Shown piece by piece: positions 1-7,831 of a stretch of DNA of 64,000 bases. Origin of the DNA: Sphingosinicella terrae (GTDB taxonomy: Bacteria; Pseudomonadota; Alphaproteobacteria; Sphingomonadales; Sphingomonadaceae). The stretch lies in contig NZ_QDFY01000003.1 in the NCBI RefSeq assembly GCF_003347635.1, positions 1 to 64,000 of the forward strand. Direction: 5' to 3'. The first letter of the stretch is position 1; each line of letters begins with the position of its first letter. Below the pieces are notes generated by a model, which worked only from the letters and a program-made list of their open reading frames with translations, was not told where the DNA came from and searched no databases. Made by a program: the position numbers and the translations under genes.

Positions 1-1
1 G

Positions 2-79
2 ATCGGAACCCTCCTCGACCACTTCCAACCTGCCGAATGCGCGAACTACCTCGCAAACAGCGGATATGCTTCAGTCTAA
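2..79 (+). pseudogene. 3' end of IS630-family transposase (cut by window start)
   Basis: The second frame from the window start encodes 25 residues followed by TAA at 77-79. They contain LLDHFQPAECANYLANSGYA, which matches my recollection of the C-terminus of IS630-family transposases (pattern LLDxFxPAECxNYxxxxGY). The rest of the gene lies outside the window, so it may be intact or a remnant. It ends about 140 nt before a toxin-antitoxin operon. I could not define the right inverted repeat of the element in the bases that follow. Family assignment is from motif memory only. Confidence 0.6.
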
Positions 80-222
80 GATGATCATGCTCTAGGGTGC
101 GGTCGAAGCGCCTGGGCGAGGCATAAAGGTGACGAAGGTGACGGGTGCCATCGGCGCCGTTCGCGCCTCACCTCCTCTGGCTAATGTCATTCAAATGCAG
201 TACAAGACAAGTGGAGGCGTTC

Positions 223-531
223 ATGGCTGAAAATTCGCTCGTCCAGACGAGGATCGACAAAAAGGTGAAGGAGCGTGCCAGCCAGGTTCTGGCGGAGGTG
301 GGCATGACCGTTTCCGACGCGGTCCGGATATTGCTCACGCGCACGGCGCGGGAGGGGGTCCTGCCGATCGAGCTGATCGCGGATTCCGAGGCCTATGATG
401 CGTGGTTCCGTCGGAAGGTGCAGGCAGCGCTGGACGATCTCCGGCCGGCAACGTCCGATGAAGATGTGGAAGCCCATTTCGCTCGGCGTCGCGCCGCTGC
501 GAGAAGGGCAGGGTCCGGCGATCCCAGATGA
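223..531 (+). CDS. RelB/DinJ-type antitoxin
   Basis: This 102-residue protein resembles the RelB/DinJ antitoxin family. An N-terminal ribbon-helix-helix-like stretch (about residues 5-45, VQTRIDKKVKERASQVLAEV then GMTVSDAVRILLTRTA) would bind operator DNA, and the charged C-terminal half would wrap the toxin. The ATG at 223 is chosen over an upstream in-frame start because GGAGG at 212-216 is correctly placed and the family motif begins at once. The stop overlaps the toxin start as ATGA, so the two are translationally coupled. By family knowledge the complex would autorepress this promoter. No operator palindrome was identified. Confidence 0.85.
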   Translation: MAENSLVQTRIDKKVKERASQVLAEVGMTVSDAVRILLTRTAREGVLPIELIADSEAYDAWFRRKVQAALDDLRPATSDEDVEAHFARRRAAARRAGSGDPR

Positions 532-818
532 GGATCGAATGGTCGCCGCTCGCTCTGCGGGACCGTGAGGCGATCTTCGATCATATCATGAAAGCGGACC
601 CCATCGCAGCGGCGGGCGTCGACGAGCGCATCTCGCTCGCGGTGCGGCGCTTGTCCGACTTCCCCGAGAGCGGCCGACCAGGCCGCGTGGAGGGAACAGG
701 CGAAATCCCGGTGAGCGGGGCGCCTTATGTGATGCCGTACCGAATCCTGGAGGATGTGGTTCGTATCTTGCGGGTGATCCATGCCGCGCGGCTGTGGCCG
801 GACGATCTTGAGGCGTAA
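528..818 (+). CDS. ParE/RelE-superfamily toxin
   Basis: This 96-residue protein has the compact RelE/ParE fold signature. It starts MRIEWSPLALRDREAIFDHI, has the central RRLSDFPESGRPGRVEGT segment typical of ParE-like toxins, and ends with a strand containing YRILEDVVRILRVIHAARLWP. The start ATG lies inside the antitoxin stop (ATGA, 528-531), the standard antitoxin-then-toxin order. RelE members cleave mRNA on the ribosome while ParE members poison gyrase. The GRPGR and IHAARLWP motifs lean toward ParE, but the target cannot be decided from sequence. It sits next to an IS630 end, a common setting for mobile TA modules. Confidence 0.85.
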   Translation: MRIEWSPLALRDREAIFDHIMKADPIAAAGVDERISLAVRRLSDFPESGRPGRVEGTGEIPVSGAPYVMPYRILEDVVRILRVIHAARLWPDDLEA

Positions 819-849
819 GCGCCAGGCGTCCTCGGCCTGCCTCTCCCTC

Positions 850-1080
850 GTCGCCCCTGCAAAAGCAGGCGCCCAAGCGGCGTTGATGAAGGGCGTGACG
901 ATGGTCCACCGTGCGATGATGAGCCTACGGGGGACACCACCGGTCGTCGTGACGAGGTCGAACTCTGCTTGGCCCCCTGCCTTCGCAGGGGCGACGGACG
1001 GGGGGGCGCTCCGGCCGGCCGTCGTGACGATGTCGGGCACCGCTTGGACCCCTGCGTTCGCGGGGGCGACGGACGGGGGG
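850..1080. repeat. Inverted copies of an intergenic GTCGCCCCTGC repeat
   Basis: Within the gene-free stretch 819-1357, one copy reads GTCGCCCCTGCAAAAGCAGG near 851 and two inverted copies read TTCGCAGGGGCGACGG near 978 and TTCGCGGGGGCGACGG near 1062. Each is flanked by GCTTGG or its complement CCAAGC. The left and right copies could fold into a long hairpin. The same pairing occurs at 7.6-7.7 kb and 28.85-28.93 kb. No coding potential was credited here despite open frames. Confidence 0.7.
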
Positions 1081-1123
1081 CGCTCGACCGCCTCATTTCC
1101 TCACCCTGCGGCTTCGCCGCTTT

Positions 1124-1146
1124 CCCTCTCCCGCAAGGGGAGAGGG
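1124..1146. repeat. CCCTCTCCC-GCAA-GGGGAGAGGG hairpin repeat
   Basis: A perfect short hairpin with a GCAA tetraloop lies in the gap between the toxin gene and the DUF1905 gene. There is no U tract, so it is a palindromic repeat rather than a clear intrinsic terminator. A diverged relative (TTCTCTCCCC-GCAA-GGGGGAGGGAGAA) lies between leuA and leuB at 32552-32578. The rest of 1147-1357 shows nothing recognisable. Confidence 0.55.
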
Positions 1147-1357
1147 AGGAGGCATGGCGCGTTGGCCGCGGCCGTGGATAGCGGCGCGGGGTGTTGCGGA
1201 TCTTCACGATGCGAACGGGCGGTGGAGCTCCCGCGCGGGCGGGTGGGGTCCGCGGCATGCTTGGCACGAAGGGGCTTGAAAGTCAAGATCAAAAGGGGAA
1301 CAAGCATTCGGCGATCGATGCTGGGGCCGCTTTGGCTCCGGCTCGCCGGGAGGTCGT

Positions 1358-1678
1358 ATGGACGCCGTCACCGTGCATTTCACTGCGCCTCTGCTCGTCT
1401 GGCGGACCGAGCAATATGGCGACATCGGCTATGTCGGGATCGATGGGGAGGCGGCGGAGACGATCGCCGGGCACGAGCTCGAGCGGCGGCTCGAGCTGGG
1501 GCGGCGGCGGGGCTTCGGATCGGTGAAGGTGGAGGTCCGGGTCGGAGCGAGCCGGTGGTCGACCTCGGTCTTCCCGCAGAAAGCCGGCGGCTGGTTCCTG
1601 CCGGTCAAGAAGGCGATCTGCCGGGCCGAGGGGCTGGAGGAAGGGGATCCGGTCGAGGTCGAGCTGGGGCTGCTTTAG
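1358..1678 (+). CDS. DUF1905 domain protein
   Basis: This 106-residue protein matches the DUF1905 family as I remember it: VTVHFTAPLLVWRTEQYGDI at the start, a central RRGFGSVKVEVRVGASRW and an end of the form GWFLPVKKAICRAEGLEEGD. Members are small soluble proteins of unknown biochemical role, sometimes fused to a bacteriocin-protection (OmdA/YdeI-like) domain. That second domain is absent here. The start ATG is preceded by GGGAGG at 1348-1353. It stands alone, followed by a repeat-bearing gap. Confidence 0.7.
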   Translation: MDAVTVHFTAPLLVWRTEQYGDIGYVGIDGEAAETIAGHELERRLELGRRRGFGSVKVEVRVGASRWSTSVFPQKAGGWFLPVKKAICRAEGLEEGDPVEVELGLL

Positions 1679-1750
1679 ACTCTCGATGCCGGCCGGCGTC
1701 GGCCGGCATCGCACTCGGTGCCTTCCGCCCAGGTGCAAGGGAGGGAAGGA

Positions 1751-1835
1751 CTTCGACAGGCTCAGCCCGAACGGGTGGGGCTGGGCGCCGCCGCATACAG
1801 GATGGGGAGGGCTTCGACAGGCTAAGCCCGAACGG
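1751..1835. repeat. Two direct copies of CTTCGACAGGCTCAGCCCGA repeat
   Basis: The 24-nt sequence beginning CTTCGACAGGCTCAGCCCGA occurs at 1751-1774 and again at 1812-1835 with one change (CTAAG). The period is 61 nt. This short palindromic-type element is, to my knowledge, scattered widely in sphingomonad intergenic DNA. It lies just past the convergent ends of the DUF1905 gene and the hybrid kinase gene. Two copies are too few and too irregular for a CRISPR array. Confidence 0.65.
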
Positions 1836-1882
1836 ATGGGGCGGCTCGGCCCGGACGATGCCGGTGGGTGAGGCCGGGGGTC

Positions 1883-3916
1883 TTATCCGCGCCGGCGCGG
1901 CATCGGCACGACATTGTCGCCGAGGACATTGCGCAGGGCGGCGGCAAGGTCGGCCTGGCGGAAGGGCTTGCCGAGCTGGGGAAAGGGCAGCTCGAGATCG
2001 CCGCCGGCATAGCCGGTCACCACCAGGACGGCGACGTGGCCGAAGCGCTCGCGCACCGTCTCGGCCAGCGCCGCGCCGTCCATCCGCGGCATCATATAGT
2101 CGGTGACCAGCACCTCGATGTCGGGATTGCGCTCGAGCAGGGCCAGCGCCTGGACGCCGCCGGTCGCCTCGTAGACGCGGTGGCCCATGTCGCGGAGCAT
2201 CTCCGCGGTGCCCGCGCGGACCAGGTCCTCGTCGTCGACGAGGAGGATGGTGAGCGCCTCGCCGATCGCCTCGACCTCCTGAGGCGCGGGCCGCAGGCGG
2301 GCGACGCCGCTCCCGGCTTCGGCGGCTCGGAGGTAGAGGTCGCCGCGCGTGCCCCTGCCGAGGACGCTGGTCAGGCGGAAGGTGCCGCCGAGCTGGGCGG
2401 CGAGGCCGTGGACCATGGAGAGGCCGAGGCCGGTGCCCTTGCCGAGCTCCTTGGTCGAGAAGAAGGGCTCGACGGCGCGGGCGAGCGTCGCCTCGTCCAT
2501 CCCGGTCCCGTTGTCGACCACCGAAAGCCGCAGATAAGCACCGGGCGCGAGCTCGAGCTCGCTGCCCGGACCGATCACCACCGGCTCTGCCGCGATGGTG
2601 AGGAGGCCGCCCTTCGGCATCGCGTCGCGTGCATTGACGCACAGATTGAGAATGGCGAGCTCGAGCTGGCTCGGATCCGCCATCGCCGGCGGCAGATCGT
2701 CGGGCGCGACGATCCTGAGCTCGATCCCCGAACCGACCGAGCTGGCGATGAGATCTCGCATGCCGTCGATCAGGTCGGCGAGATCGACCGGCCGGGTGGT
2801 GAGCAGCTGACGGCGGGCGAAGCCCAGCAGCCGCTGAACGAGGATCTTCGCGCGCTCGGCCGATTCGAGCGCGCCCGCGATCAGCCGCGCGGAGCGCGGG
2901 TCGTCCCGGTAGCGCTTGCCCAGCAGGTCGAGAATGCCGGTGATCGGCGTCAGCAGGTTGTTGAAGTCGTGGGCGACGCCGCCGGTGAGCTGGCCGATCG
3001 TCTCGAGTTTCTGCGCCTGGTGAAGCTGGGCGATCGCCGCCTCGCGCTCGGCCAAGGCCGCGTCGACCCGCCGCTCGAGCGTATCGTTCAGCTCGCGAAG
3101 CGCCCTTTCGGCGCGGCGGCGCTCGGTGATGTCCTGAAAGATGACGGCGACCTCGCGCCGACTCGCGGGCTCCACCCGGAAGGCGGCGAGCTCGAGATGC
3201 TTGGCGGTCGCCACCAGCTCGCGCTCGAACCGCATCGGCTCACCGGTGACGAGCACGTTGCGGTAGAGCTCGATCCAGCCGCCGGCCTCGTCCGGCACCA
3301 GCTCGCGCACCGACTTTCCGACCACGTTCCGCAGCCCGGCGTGGCGTTCATAGGCGGGATTGGCCTGGACATGGACATAATCGGAAAGCGGGCCTTCGGG
3401 CCCATCGACGAAGCGGATGACGCAGAAGCCCTCGTCCATCGTGTCGAACAGGGTGCGAAACCGCGTCTCGCTGTCGCGCAGCGCGATCAGGCGGGCGCGG
3501 GCGTCATATTGGCGCCGCCGCCCGCGCAAGGCGGAGCGGGCGAGGCTGACCAGGGTGGTCGGATGGAAGGGGCGCTCGAGGAAGGTGACGTTGCCGAGCA
3601 GGTCGAGGTGCCGGACCGCGGCGGGATTGCGCTCGAGCCCGCCGCCGCGGCTGGTGATCAGGATGATCGGCAGGTCCGACCATTCCTCCTGGCTGCCGAT
3701 CCACTGGGCCAGCGGCCGGACGTCGGCCGTGGCGATCGCTTCCTCGGTGACCACGATGAAGGCCGCGCCCCTGTCGAGCTCGTCGATGAGCGAGGCCAGC
3801 GAGGGACAGGCATCCGCCTCGATCCCGCTCTCGCGCAGCATGGCGGCCGCGATCGCGGCGTCGCGTCCGCGCGGCGCGAGAACGAGCGCCCGCTCCGAAA
3901 TGGTCGTCCGCTTCAC
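1883..3916 (-). CDS. Hybrid sensor histidine kinase (pseudoreceiver-PAS-HisKA-HATPase-REC)
   Basis: This 677-residue cytosolic kinase has five regions in order. A receiver-like domain (about 8-132) lacks the phospho-acceptor Asp, since the strand reads AAFIVVTEEA. A PAS domain follows (about 145-262), then a coiled segment, a HisKA domain with acceptor His316 in GGVAHDFNN, and an HATPase domain with NLCVNARDAM, VVDNGTGMD and GKGTGLGLSM. The C-terminal receiver has phospho-acceptor Asp606 in VLVTDYMMPRMDG. No membrane segment is visible. The start is GTG and overlaps the stop of the upstream kaiC-like gene (GTGA), so the two are coupled. By family knowledge it would autophosphorylate on His316 and pass phosphate to its own receiver. 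A KaiC partner role is inferred from the operon. Confidence 0.9.
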   Translation of the reverse strand: MKRTTISERALVLAPRGRDAAIAAAMLRESGIEADACPSLASLIDELDRGAAFIVVTEEAIATADVRPLAQWIGSQEEWSDLPIILITSRGGGLERNPAAVRHLDLLGNVTFLERPFHPTTLVSLARSALRGRRRQYDARARLIALRDSETRFRTLFDTMDEGFCVIRFVDGPEGPLSDYVHVQANPAYERHAGLRNVVGKSVRELVPDEAGGWIELYRNVLVTGEPMRFERELVATAKHLELAAFRVEPASRREVAVIFQDITERRRAERALRELNDTLERRVDAALAEREAAIAQLHQAQKLETIGQLTGGVAHDFNNLLTPITGILDLLGKRYRDDPRSARLIAGALESAERAKILVQRLLGFARRQLLTTRPVDLADLIDGMRDLIASSVGSGIELRIVAPDDLPPAMADPSQLELAILNLCVNARDAMPKGGLLTIAAEPVVIGPGSELELAPGAYLRLSVVDNGTGMDEATLARAVEPFFSTKELGKGTGLGLSMVHGLAAQLGGTFRLTSVLGRGTRGDLYLRAAEAGSGVARLRPAPQEVEAIGEALTILLVDDEDLVRAGTAEMLRDMGHRVYEATGGVQALALLERNPDIEVLVTDYMMPRMDGAALAETVRERFGHVAVLVVTGYAGGDLELPFPQLGKPFRQADLAAALRNVLGDNVVPMPRRRG

Positions 3917-5400
3917 GCGTTGCGACGGTCGAGCAGCGCGGTGTCGCCGACCAGGACGGGAACGCCCCTCAGCACGCCCTGGAAGGCGTCGAGCGGCTGA
4001 CCGAGCGTGATGCCTCGTGCACCGATCTGATATTCGCGGATCGTGTCCTCGTGCGCGCCGCTTCGCTTCTTGACGACGGAGATGGCGCGGCGGACGCGGC
4101 CGGTCGCCTCGAAATAGCGAAGCAGCACCACCGTGTCGGCGAGATAGGTCACATCGACCGGAGATTTCATGTCGCCGACAAGTCCATGCTGCGCCACTGT
4201 CAAGAACGTGGTCGCGCCCTGCCGGTTCAAATATTGCAGCAGCTCGTGCAGATGGAGGACGAGGGCGCTCTCGCCGGGCATGGCCGCCTGGTAGCCATTG
4301 AGGCTGTCGACGACGACGGTCCTGGCGCCATGCTGCTCGACGCAGCGCCGCACCCGTTCGGACAATTCGCCTGGGCTGAGCTCGGCGGCGTCGACCTGCT
4401 CCAGCACGAGCAGCTCCTTGTCCACCATCTTCTGGAGATCGATTCCGAGACCGACCGCTCGATCCTTCAGGAGCCCCAGCTCTTCGTCGAAGACGAACAT
4501 GGCCGCGCGCTCGCCGCGGTCGACCGCCGCCTGGACGAAGGTGAGCGCCAGCAGCGACTTGCCGGTGCCGGCGGGGCCGAGGATGAGGACGCTCGAGCCG
4601 CGCTCGACGCCGCCGCCGAGCAAGGCGTCGAGCTCCGGAGACCGGCTCGGCAGCAGATCCCGCGTGAAGCTCTTCTTGTGCTCGGCGGCGACGAGGCGGG
4701 GGAAGACGCGAACGCCGCCCTCCAGGATGGAGAAATCGTGAAAGCCGCCGCGGAACCGGCGGCCGCGATACTTGATCACCCGCAGCCGCCGCCGCTCGGA
4801 GCCATATTCGGGCGCCAGTTCCTCGAGGCGAACCACGCCGTGGGCGACGCTGTGGACGGTCTTGTCGAGCGTTTCGGTGGTGAGATCATCGAGCATCAGG
4901 ACGGTGGTCGTCTGGCGCGAGAAATAGTGTTTCAGCGCGAGGATCTGGCGCCGGTAGCGAAGCGAACTCTGCGCCAGCAGCCTGATCTCGGACAGGCTGT
5001 CGAGCACGACCCGGTCCGGCTTCACCCGTTCGAAGGCCTCGAAGATCCGCTTTGTGGTCTCGCCCAGCTCGAGGTCGGAAGAATAAAGCAGGCTCTGCTG
5101 CTGGTCATCGTCGAGCAGGCTCTCCGGTGGGACCAGCTCGAACAGGTCGACACCGTCCAGCGACCAGCCATGAGAAGCCGCGCTGGCGCGCAGCTCGTCC
5201 TCGGTCTCCGATAGGGTGATGTAGAGCGTCCGCTCGCCCGCCGCGGCGCCGGCGATGAGGAACTGGGAGGCGACCGTCGTCTTGCCGGTGCCCGGATTGC
5301 CCTCGAGGAGGAAGACCCGGCCGCGCGCGAGCCCGCCGCCGAGAATGCGATCCAAACCTTCGATGCCGGTGCCTGCGTCGCCCGTATCCGTTTGAAACAA
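3913..5400 (-). CDS. KaiC-like double RecA-fold ATPase
   Basis: This 495-residue protein has two KaiC-type domains. The first Walker A is GNPGTGKT (34-41) and the second GPAGTGKS (275-282). Walker B-like strands are RVVLDSLSEI and TVVVDSLNGY, and the second domain has the acidic pair Glu306-Glu307 in FDEEL. The segment matching the cyanobacterial KaiC phosphosites Ser431-Thr432 appears to read Thr418-Tyr419 (DVTYLADT), by alignment in my head. The start codon is TTG, supported by AAGGAG seven bases upstream. No kaiA or kaiB is nearby. It is coupled to the hybrid kinase downstream, an arrangement common in non-cyanobacterial KaiC-like operons and thought to serve signalling or stress responses rather than a full clock. 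Confidence 0.88.
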   Translation of the reverse strand: MFQTDTGDAGTGIEGLDRILGGGLARGRVFLLEGNPGTGKTTVASQFLIAGAAAGERTLYITLSETEDELRASAASHGWSLDGVDLFELVPPESLLDDDQQQSLLYSSDLELGETTKRIFEAFERVKPDRVVLDSLSEIRLLAQSSLRYRRQILALKHYFSRQTTTVLMLDDLTTETLDKTVHSVAHGVVRLEELAPEYGSERRRLRVIKYRGRRFRGGFHDFSILEGGVRVFPRLVAAEHKKSFTRDLLPSRSPELDALLGGGVERGSSVLILGPAGTGKSLLALTFVQAAVDRGERAAMFVFDEELGLLKDRAVGLGIDLQKMVDKELLVLEQVDAAELSPGELSERVRRCVEQHGARTVVVDSLNGYQAAMPGESALVLHLHELLQYLNRQGATTFLTVAQHGLVGDMKSPVDVTYLADTVVLLRYFEATGRVRRAISVVKKRSGAHEDTIREYQIGARGITLGQPLDAFQGVLRGVPVLVGDTALLDRRNA

Positions 5401-5724
5401 GAACGATCTCCTTCAGGTGCCGCAGCATCGGGCACGCTCGTTTCCGCCACTCCATTGCCCGGGCAGCACGACGTGCAGCCGGTCGAACCGGCACCTCTCC
5501 TTCGGGGACGAGGGAGCAGCCGGTCGTGCGGTTGCCGAAACGACGGGAACGGTAAAATGGGTCCATGCGACGCTGCACGCGGCGAACCGAGACGAAATCG
5601 GGGCGAATCCGTCTGAACATGAAGATGAATTCATGACGGACGTAAACCAATGCACCTATGATGCAGTGATGGCGGGGAATTCCGGAGACGGGACCGCCCA
5701 GGATCAATGGCGGGAGGGTTTCGG
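5401..5724. other. Divergent intergenic region, kaiC-like / serine hydrolase
   Basis: This 324-nt gap separates two divergently transcribed genes and should hold both promoters. The part nearest the kaiC-like gene has its AAGGAG ribosome site (about 5408-5413). A more AT-rich stretch at 5605-5690 is the likeliest promoter zone for the rightward gene. No confident -35/-10 pair, palindromic operator or RNA gene was seen. A short open frame inside looks non-coding. Confidence 0.35.
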
Positions 5725-6687
5725 ATGCGGTTCGTGGGATTGCTGGCCTGGCTTGTTGCTTTCTCGGCCCAGCCGGCACTGGCCCAATACGCCCCCCCGA
5801 TCCAATCGCTCGAGCAGCGCCTTGCCGCGCTCGCGACCGAGAATCCGGGCGAATATGGCATTGCGGCGCTGGACCTCCAGACCGGGGCCATGGTCAGCTT
5901 CAACGGCAACGAGCCCTTCCCGATGGCGAGCACGATGAAGATCGCCGTCGCCGCCGCCTATCTGGAGGAAGTGGATGCCGGCCGCCGCAGCCTCGCCGAC
6001 GAGATCGGAGGCGTCACCGTCCACAGCCTGATGGACTCGATGATCACGCGCAGCAACAATCGCGCGACCGACATCCTCATGAACGCGCTCGGCGGGCCGG
6101 CGGCGATCGACGGCTGGCTGCGCCGCCACCGCCTCACGGGCATTCGGGTCGACCGCACCATCGCCCAACTGCTCGCCGACCGCCGCGACCTTCGCGACAT
6201 CCGGGATTCGAGCACCCCCGAGGCGATGCTCGGGCTGCTCCGGCTGATCGCCTCCGGCGACGCGCTGAGCACCAACAGCCGGGCGCTGCTGCTCGACATG
6301 ATGCGGCGCTGCGCGACCGGATCGAACCGGATCCGCGGCCTGCTGCCGCCGGGCGCCCAGGTCGCGCACAAGACCGGTACCCTCAACGGCTATACCGGCG
6401 ACGTCGGCTATTTCACGACACCGGAAGGCCGGCGCATCGCCGTGGTCTTCTTCGCCCGCTATGGGGAGAACCGGCCGGCGGTGATCTCGACCGCCGCGCG
6501 GGCGATCTACGACGCCTTCGATCCGCGCCGGCAGGCCGGAGGGCTCCAGGGGCTTCAGGGATTGCAAGGACTGGGCGGGCGCCTGACCCAGGCTTCGTCC
6601 GGCGGAGAGGCCGGCGCCGCAAGCCAGCCCAGCCAGCCGTCCGGCGCCTGCTCGCTCGGCGGGAGGCCCGTCGCCGCGCAATGCTGA
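5725..6687 (+). CDS. Class A beta-lactamase-fold serine hydrolase, secreted
   Basis: This 320-residue exported protein has a signal peptide (MRFVGLLAWLVAFSAQPALA) and the penicillin-binding fold motifs. These are Ser69-x-x-Lys72 (STMK), SNN at 110-112 in place of the usual SDN, and KTG at 216-218 (HKTGTLNGYTGD). The region that should carry the class A deacylation Glu166 (ExxLN) reads RTIAQLLADRR and has no Glu. Efficient beta-lactam hydrolysis by the standard mechanism is therefore doubtful, and it may be a penicillin-binding or D-Ala-D-Ala-type hydrolase. The C-terminus carries a low-complexity GLQGLQGLQGLG run and a Ser/Gly-rich tail. The ATG at 5725 is preferred over 5707 because GGGAGGG (5712-5718) precedes it. 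Confidence 0.8.
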   Translation: MRFVGLLAWLVAFSAQPALAQYAPPIQSLEQRLAALATENPGEYGIAALDLQTGAMVSFNGNEPFPMASTMKIAVAAAYLEEVDAGRRSLADEIGGVTVHSLMDSMITRSNNRATDILMNALGGPAAIDGWLRRHRLTGIRVDRTIAQLLADRRDLRDIRDSSTPEAMLGLLRLIASGDALSTNSRALLLDMMRRCATGSNRIRGLLPPGAQVAHKTGTLNGYTGDVGYFTTPEGRRIAVVFFARYGENRPAVISTAARAIYDAFDPRRQAGGLQGLQGLQGLGGRLTQASSGGEAGAASQPSQPSGACSLGGRPVAAQC

Positions 6688-6764
6688 GCCGAGGCTGACC
6701 TTCATCGCTCCCCGGCTTGCCCGGGACCTGCACGACACAACAGAGCCTCGGGAGCGAGCGCAGG

Positions 6765-7067
6765 TCAGCCTGACGCGGGAATGAACTCGAATTCGACGAG
6801 GTAGACGTTCCGGCCGCTGCCGTGCTTCGCCACCTTGAGCAGGTCGATGACGCCGTCGAAGCCCGAACGGCGGGCGAGATCGCCGTCTAGGTCCGACAAG
6901 GCGATCTGGCGGATCGACTCGACCAGGATGTGGCCGCCCTCCATCGGATAGAGGCCGCCGGCACGCACGCGCGGGCTTTGCCAGATCCGGACGCTGCAGG
7001 TGATACGGCCCTCGCGGACGCCCTGGCGCAGGCGCTTGGTGAACTGCATAAGGCGAGTGGCTATCAT
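6765..7067 (-). CDS. Small ASCH-like protein
   Basis: This 100-residue protein has the look of an ASCH/PUA-like RNA-binding fold: RITCSVRIWQSPRVRAGGLY, then GHILVESIRQIALSDLDGDL and a final strand YLVEFEFI. ASCH members are proposed RNA-binding regulators, but no function is established for this one. It is soluble, with no signal peptide. The first ATG (7067) is used, though a second in-frame ATG at 7049 is possible and neither has a strong ribosome site. It stands alone between unrelated genes. The family call is by pattern and moderate. Confidence 0.55.
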   Translation of the reverse strand: MIATRLMQFTKRLRQGVREGRITCSVRIWQSPRVRAGGLYPMEGGHILVESIRQIALSDLDGDLARRSGFDGVIDLLKVAKHGSGRNVYLVEFEFIPASG

Positions 7068-7118
7068 GAAAGCCGCCGCACGGGCACGCGGCGCCGCGCA
7101 GGATGCTTCAGCAGCTTG

Positions 7119-7457
7119 CTAGAAGGGCACCCTGATCGTCACGAGCGCGCGCTTGCTGATCTGCCCTGCGGGAAACTCGACGCTCTGGACCTGGACGACG
7201 GCGGTCGCGCCGCCGCCGAGGCCCATCCCGGCGCGGACCGGCGCTTCCGCATAGGGGTTCGCGGGCATCCGCACGCGGTAGCGTTCATCGTCGCGCCGCC
7301 GGCCGCAGACGAGGATTTCGTCTCCCTCCGTCTCGCCGCAGGTCTCCGGGCCGCCGCGGCCCTGATCGGAGGGGATCGTCCGCAGGTCGAAGGGCAGGGG
7401 CATGATCGGTGGCGGCGCGGAGGCCGCCTGAAGTGCCAGAGCGAACAGCGCCGCCAT
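7119..7457 (-). CDS. Small secreted protein with CGRR motif
   Basis: This 112-residue exported protein has an N-terminal signal (MAALFALALQAASAPPP) and a mature part with the motif DEILVCGRRRDDERYRV. I recall this motif (EIVVCG-R--RYR) from many small sphingomonad proteins of unknown function. Two Cys (PETCGETEGDEILVCG) may pair in the periplasm. ATG 7457 is preferred because GGAG lies six bases upstream, although an in-frame GTG at 7469 and an ATG at 7463 also exist. No function can be assigned. Confidence 0.65.
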   Translation of the reverse strand: MAALFALALQAASAPPPIMPLPFDLRTIPSDQGRGGPETCGETEGDEILVCGRRRDDERYRVRMPANPYAEAPVRAGMGLGGGATAVVQVQSVEFPAGQISKRALVTIRVPF

Positions 7458-7582
7458 CGCCATCTCCACGAGGGACGGGGCAGAGTCGTCGTCGAATGCG
7501 GCGAAGTCATGACCGGCCTGCCCAGCCAGGCGCGCCGGCTCCGCAAATCCGCCATCGAGGCGAAAGCCGAGACACTCACTTC

Positions 7583-7733
7583 GCCCCTGCGCAGGCAGGG
7601 GCCCAATCTGTGCGCGATATCGTCACCAGGAGCGTCGAATGGTCCCCTCGGCAACCGATGTGGTTCGCCGGTGGAACAGCGGTATAGCCTCTCATCGACC
7701 CCGCTTGGGCCCCTGCCTTCGCAGGGGCGACGA
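7583..7733. repeat. Paired inverted GTCGCCCCTGC-type repeats
   Basis: The 374-nt gap 7458-7831 holds no gene. It contains one arm TTCGCCCCTGCGCAGGCAGG near 7583 and the inverted arm CCTTCGCAGGGGCGACGA near 7716. This is the same family and the same left-right pairing as at 0.85-1.08 kb and 28.85-28.93 kb. Between the arms lies about 110 nt with no recognisable content. Confidence 0.65.
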
Positions 7734-7831
7734 GGGGGAGGCCCGGGCCGCCTGTCCCGGCCCGGGATGACGATCTCGGCGATCTGGTCGACCCAGGGTG
7801 GACCGGCGGGCGGCCTATCCTCGAACCCGGG

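Noticed and set aside
1751-1835. Possible CRISPR-like direct repeat
   Set aside because: There are only two copies, they match a dispersed repeat type, and no cas genes are present.
781-2106. Rightward open frame through the 0.8-2.1 kb repeats
   Set aside because: It translates intergenic palindromic repeats (APAKAGAQA-type strings) and reads through the DUF1905 gene in another frame. No real protein features.
1868-4000. Long rightward open frame opposite the hybrid kinase gene
   Set aside because: It is antisense to a gene with clear kinase motifs. Its composition (Gly, Ala, Arg, Asp, Glu repeats) is that of GC-rich shadow frames and shows no domain.
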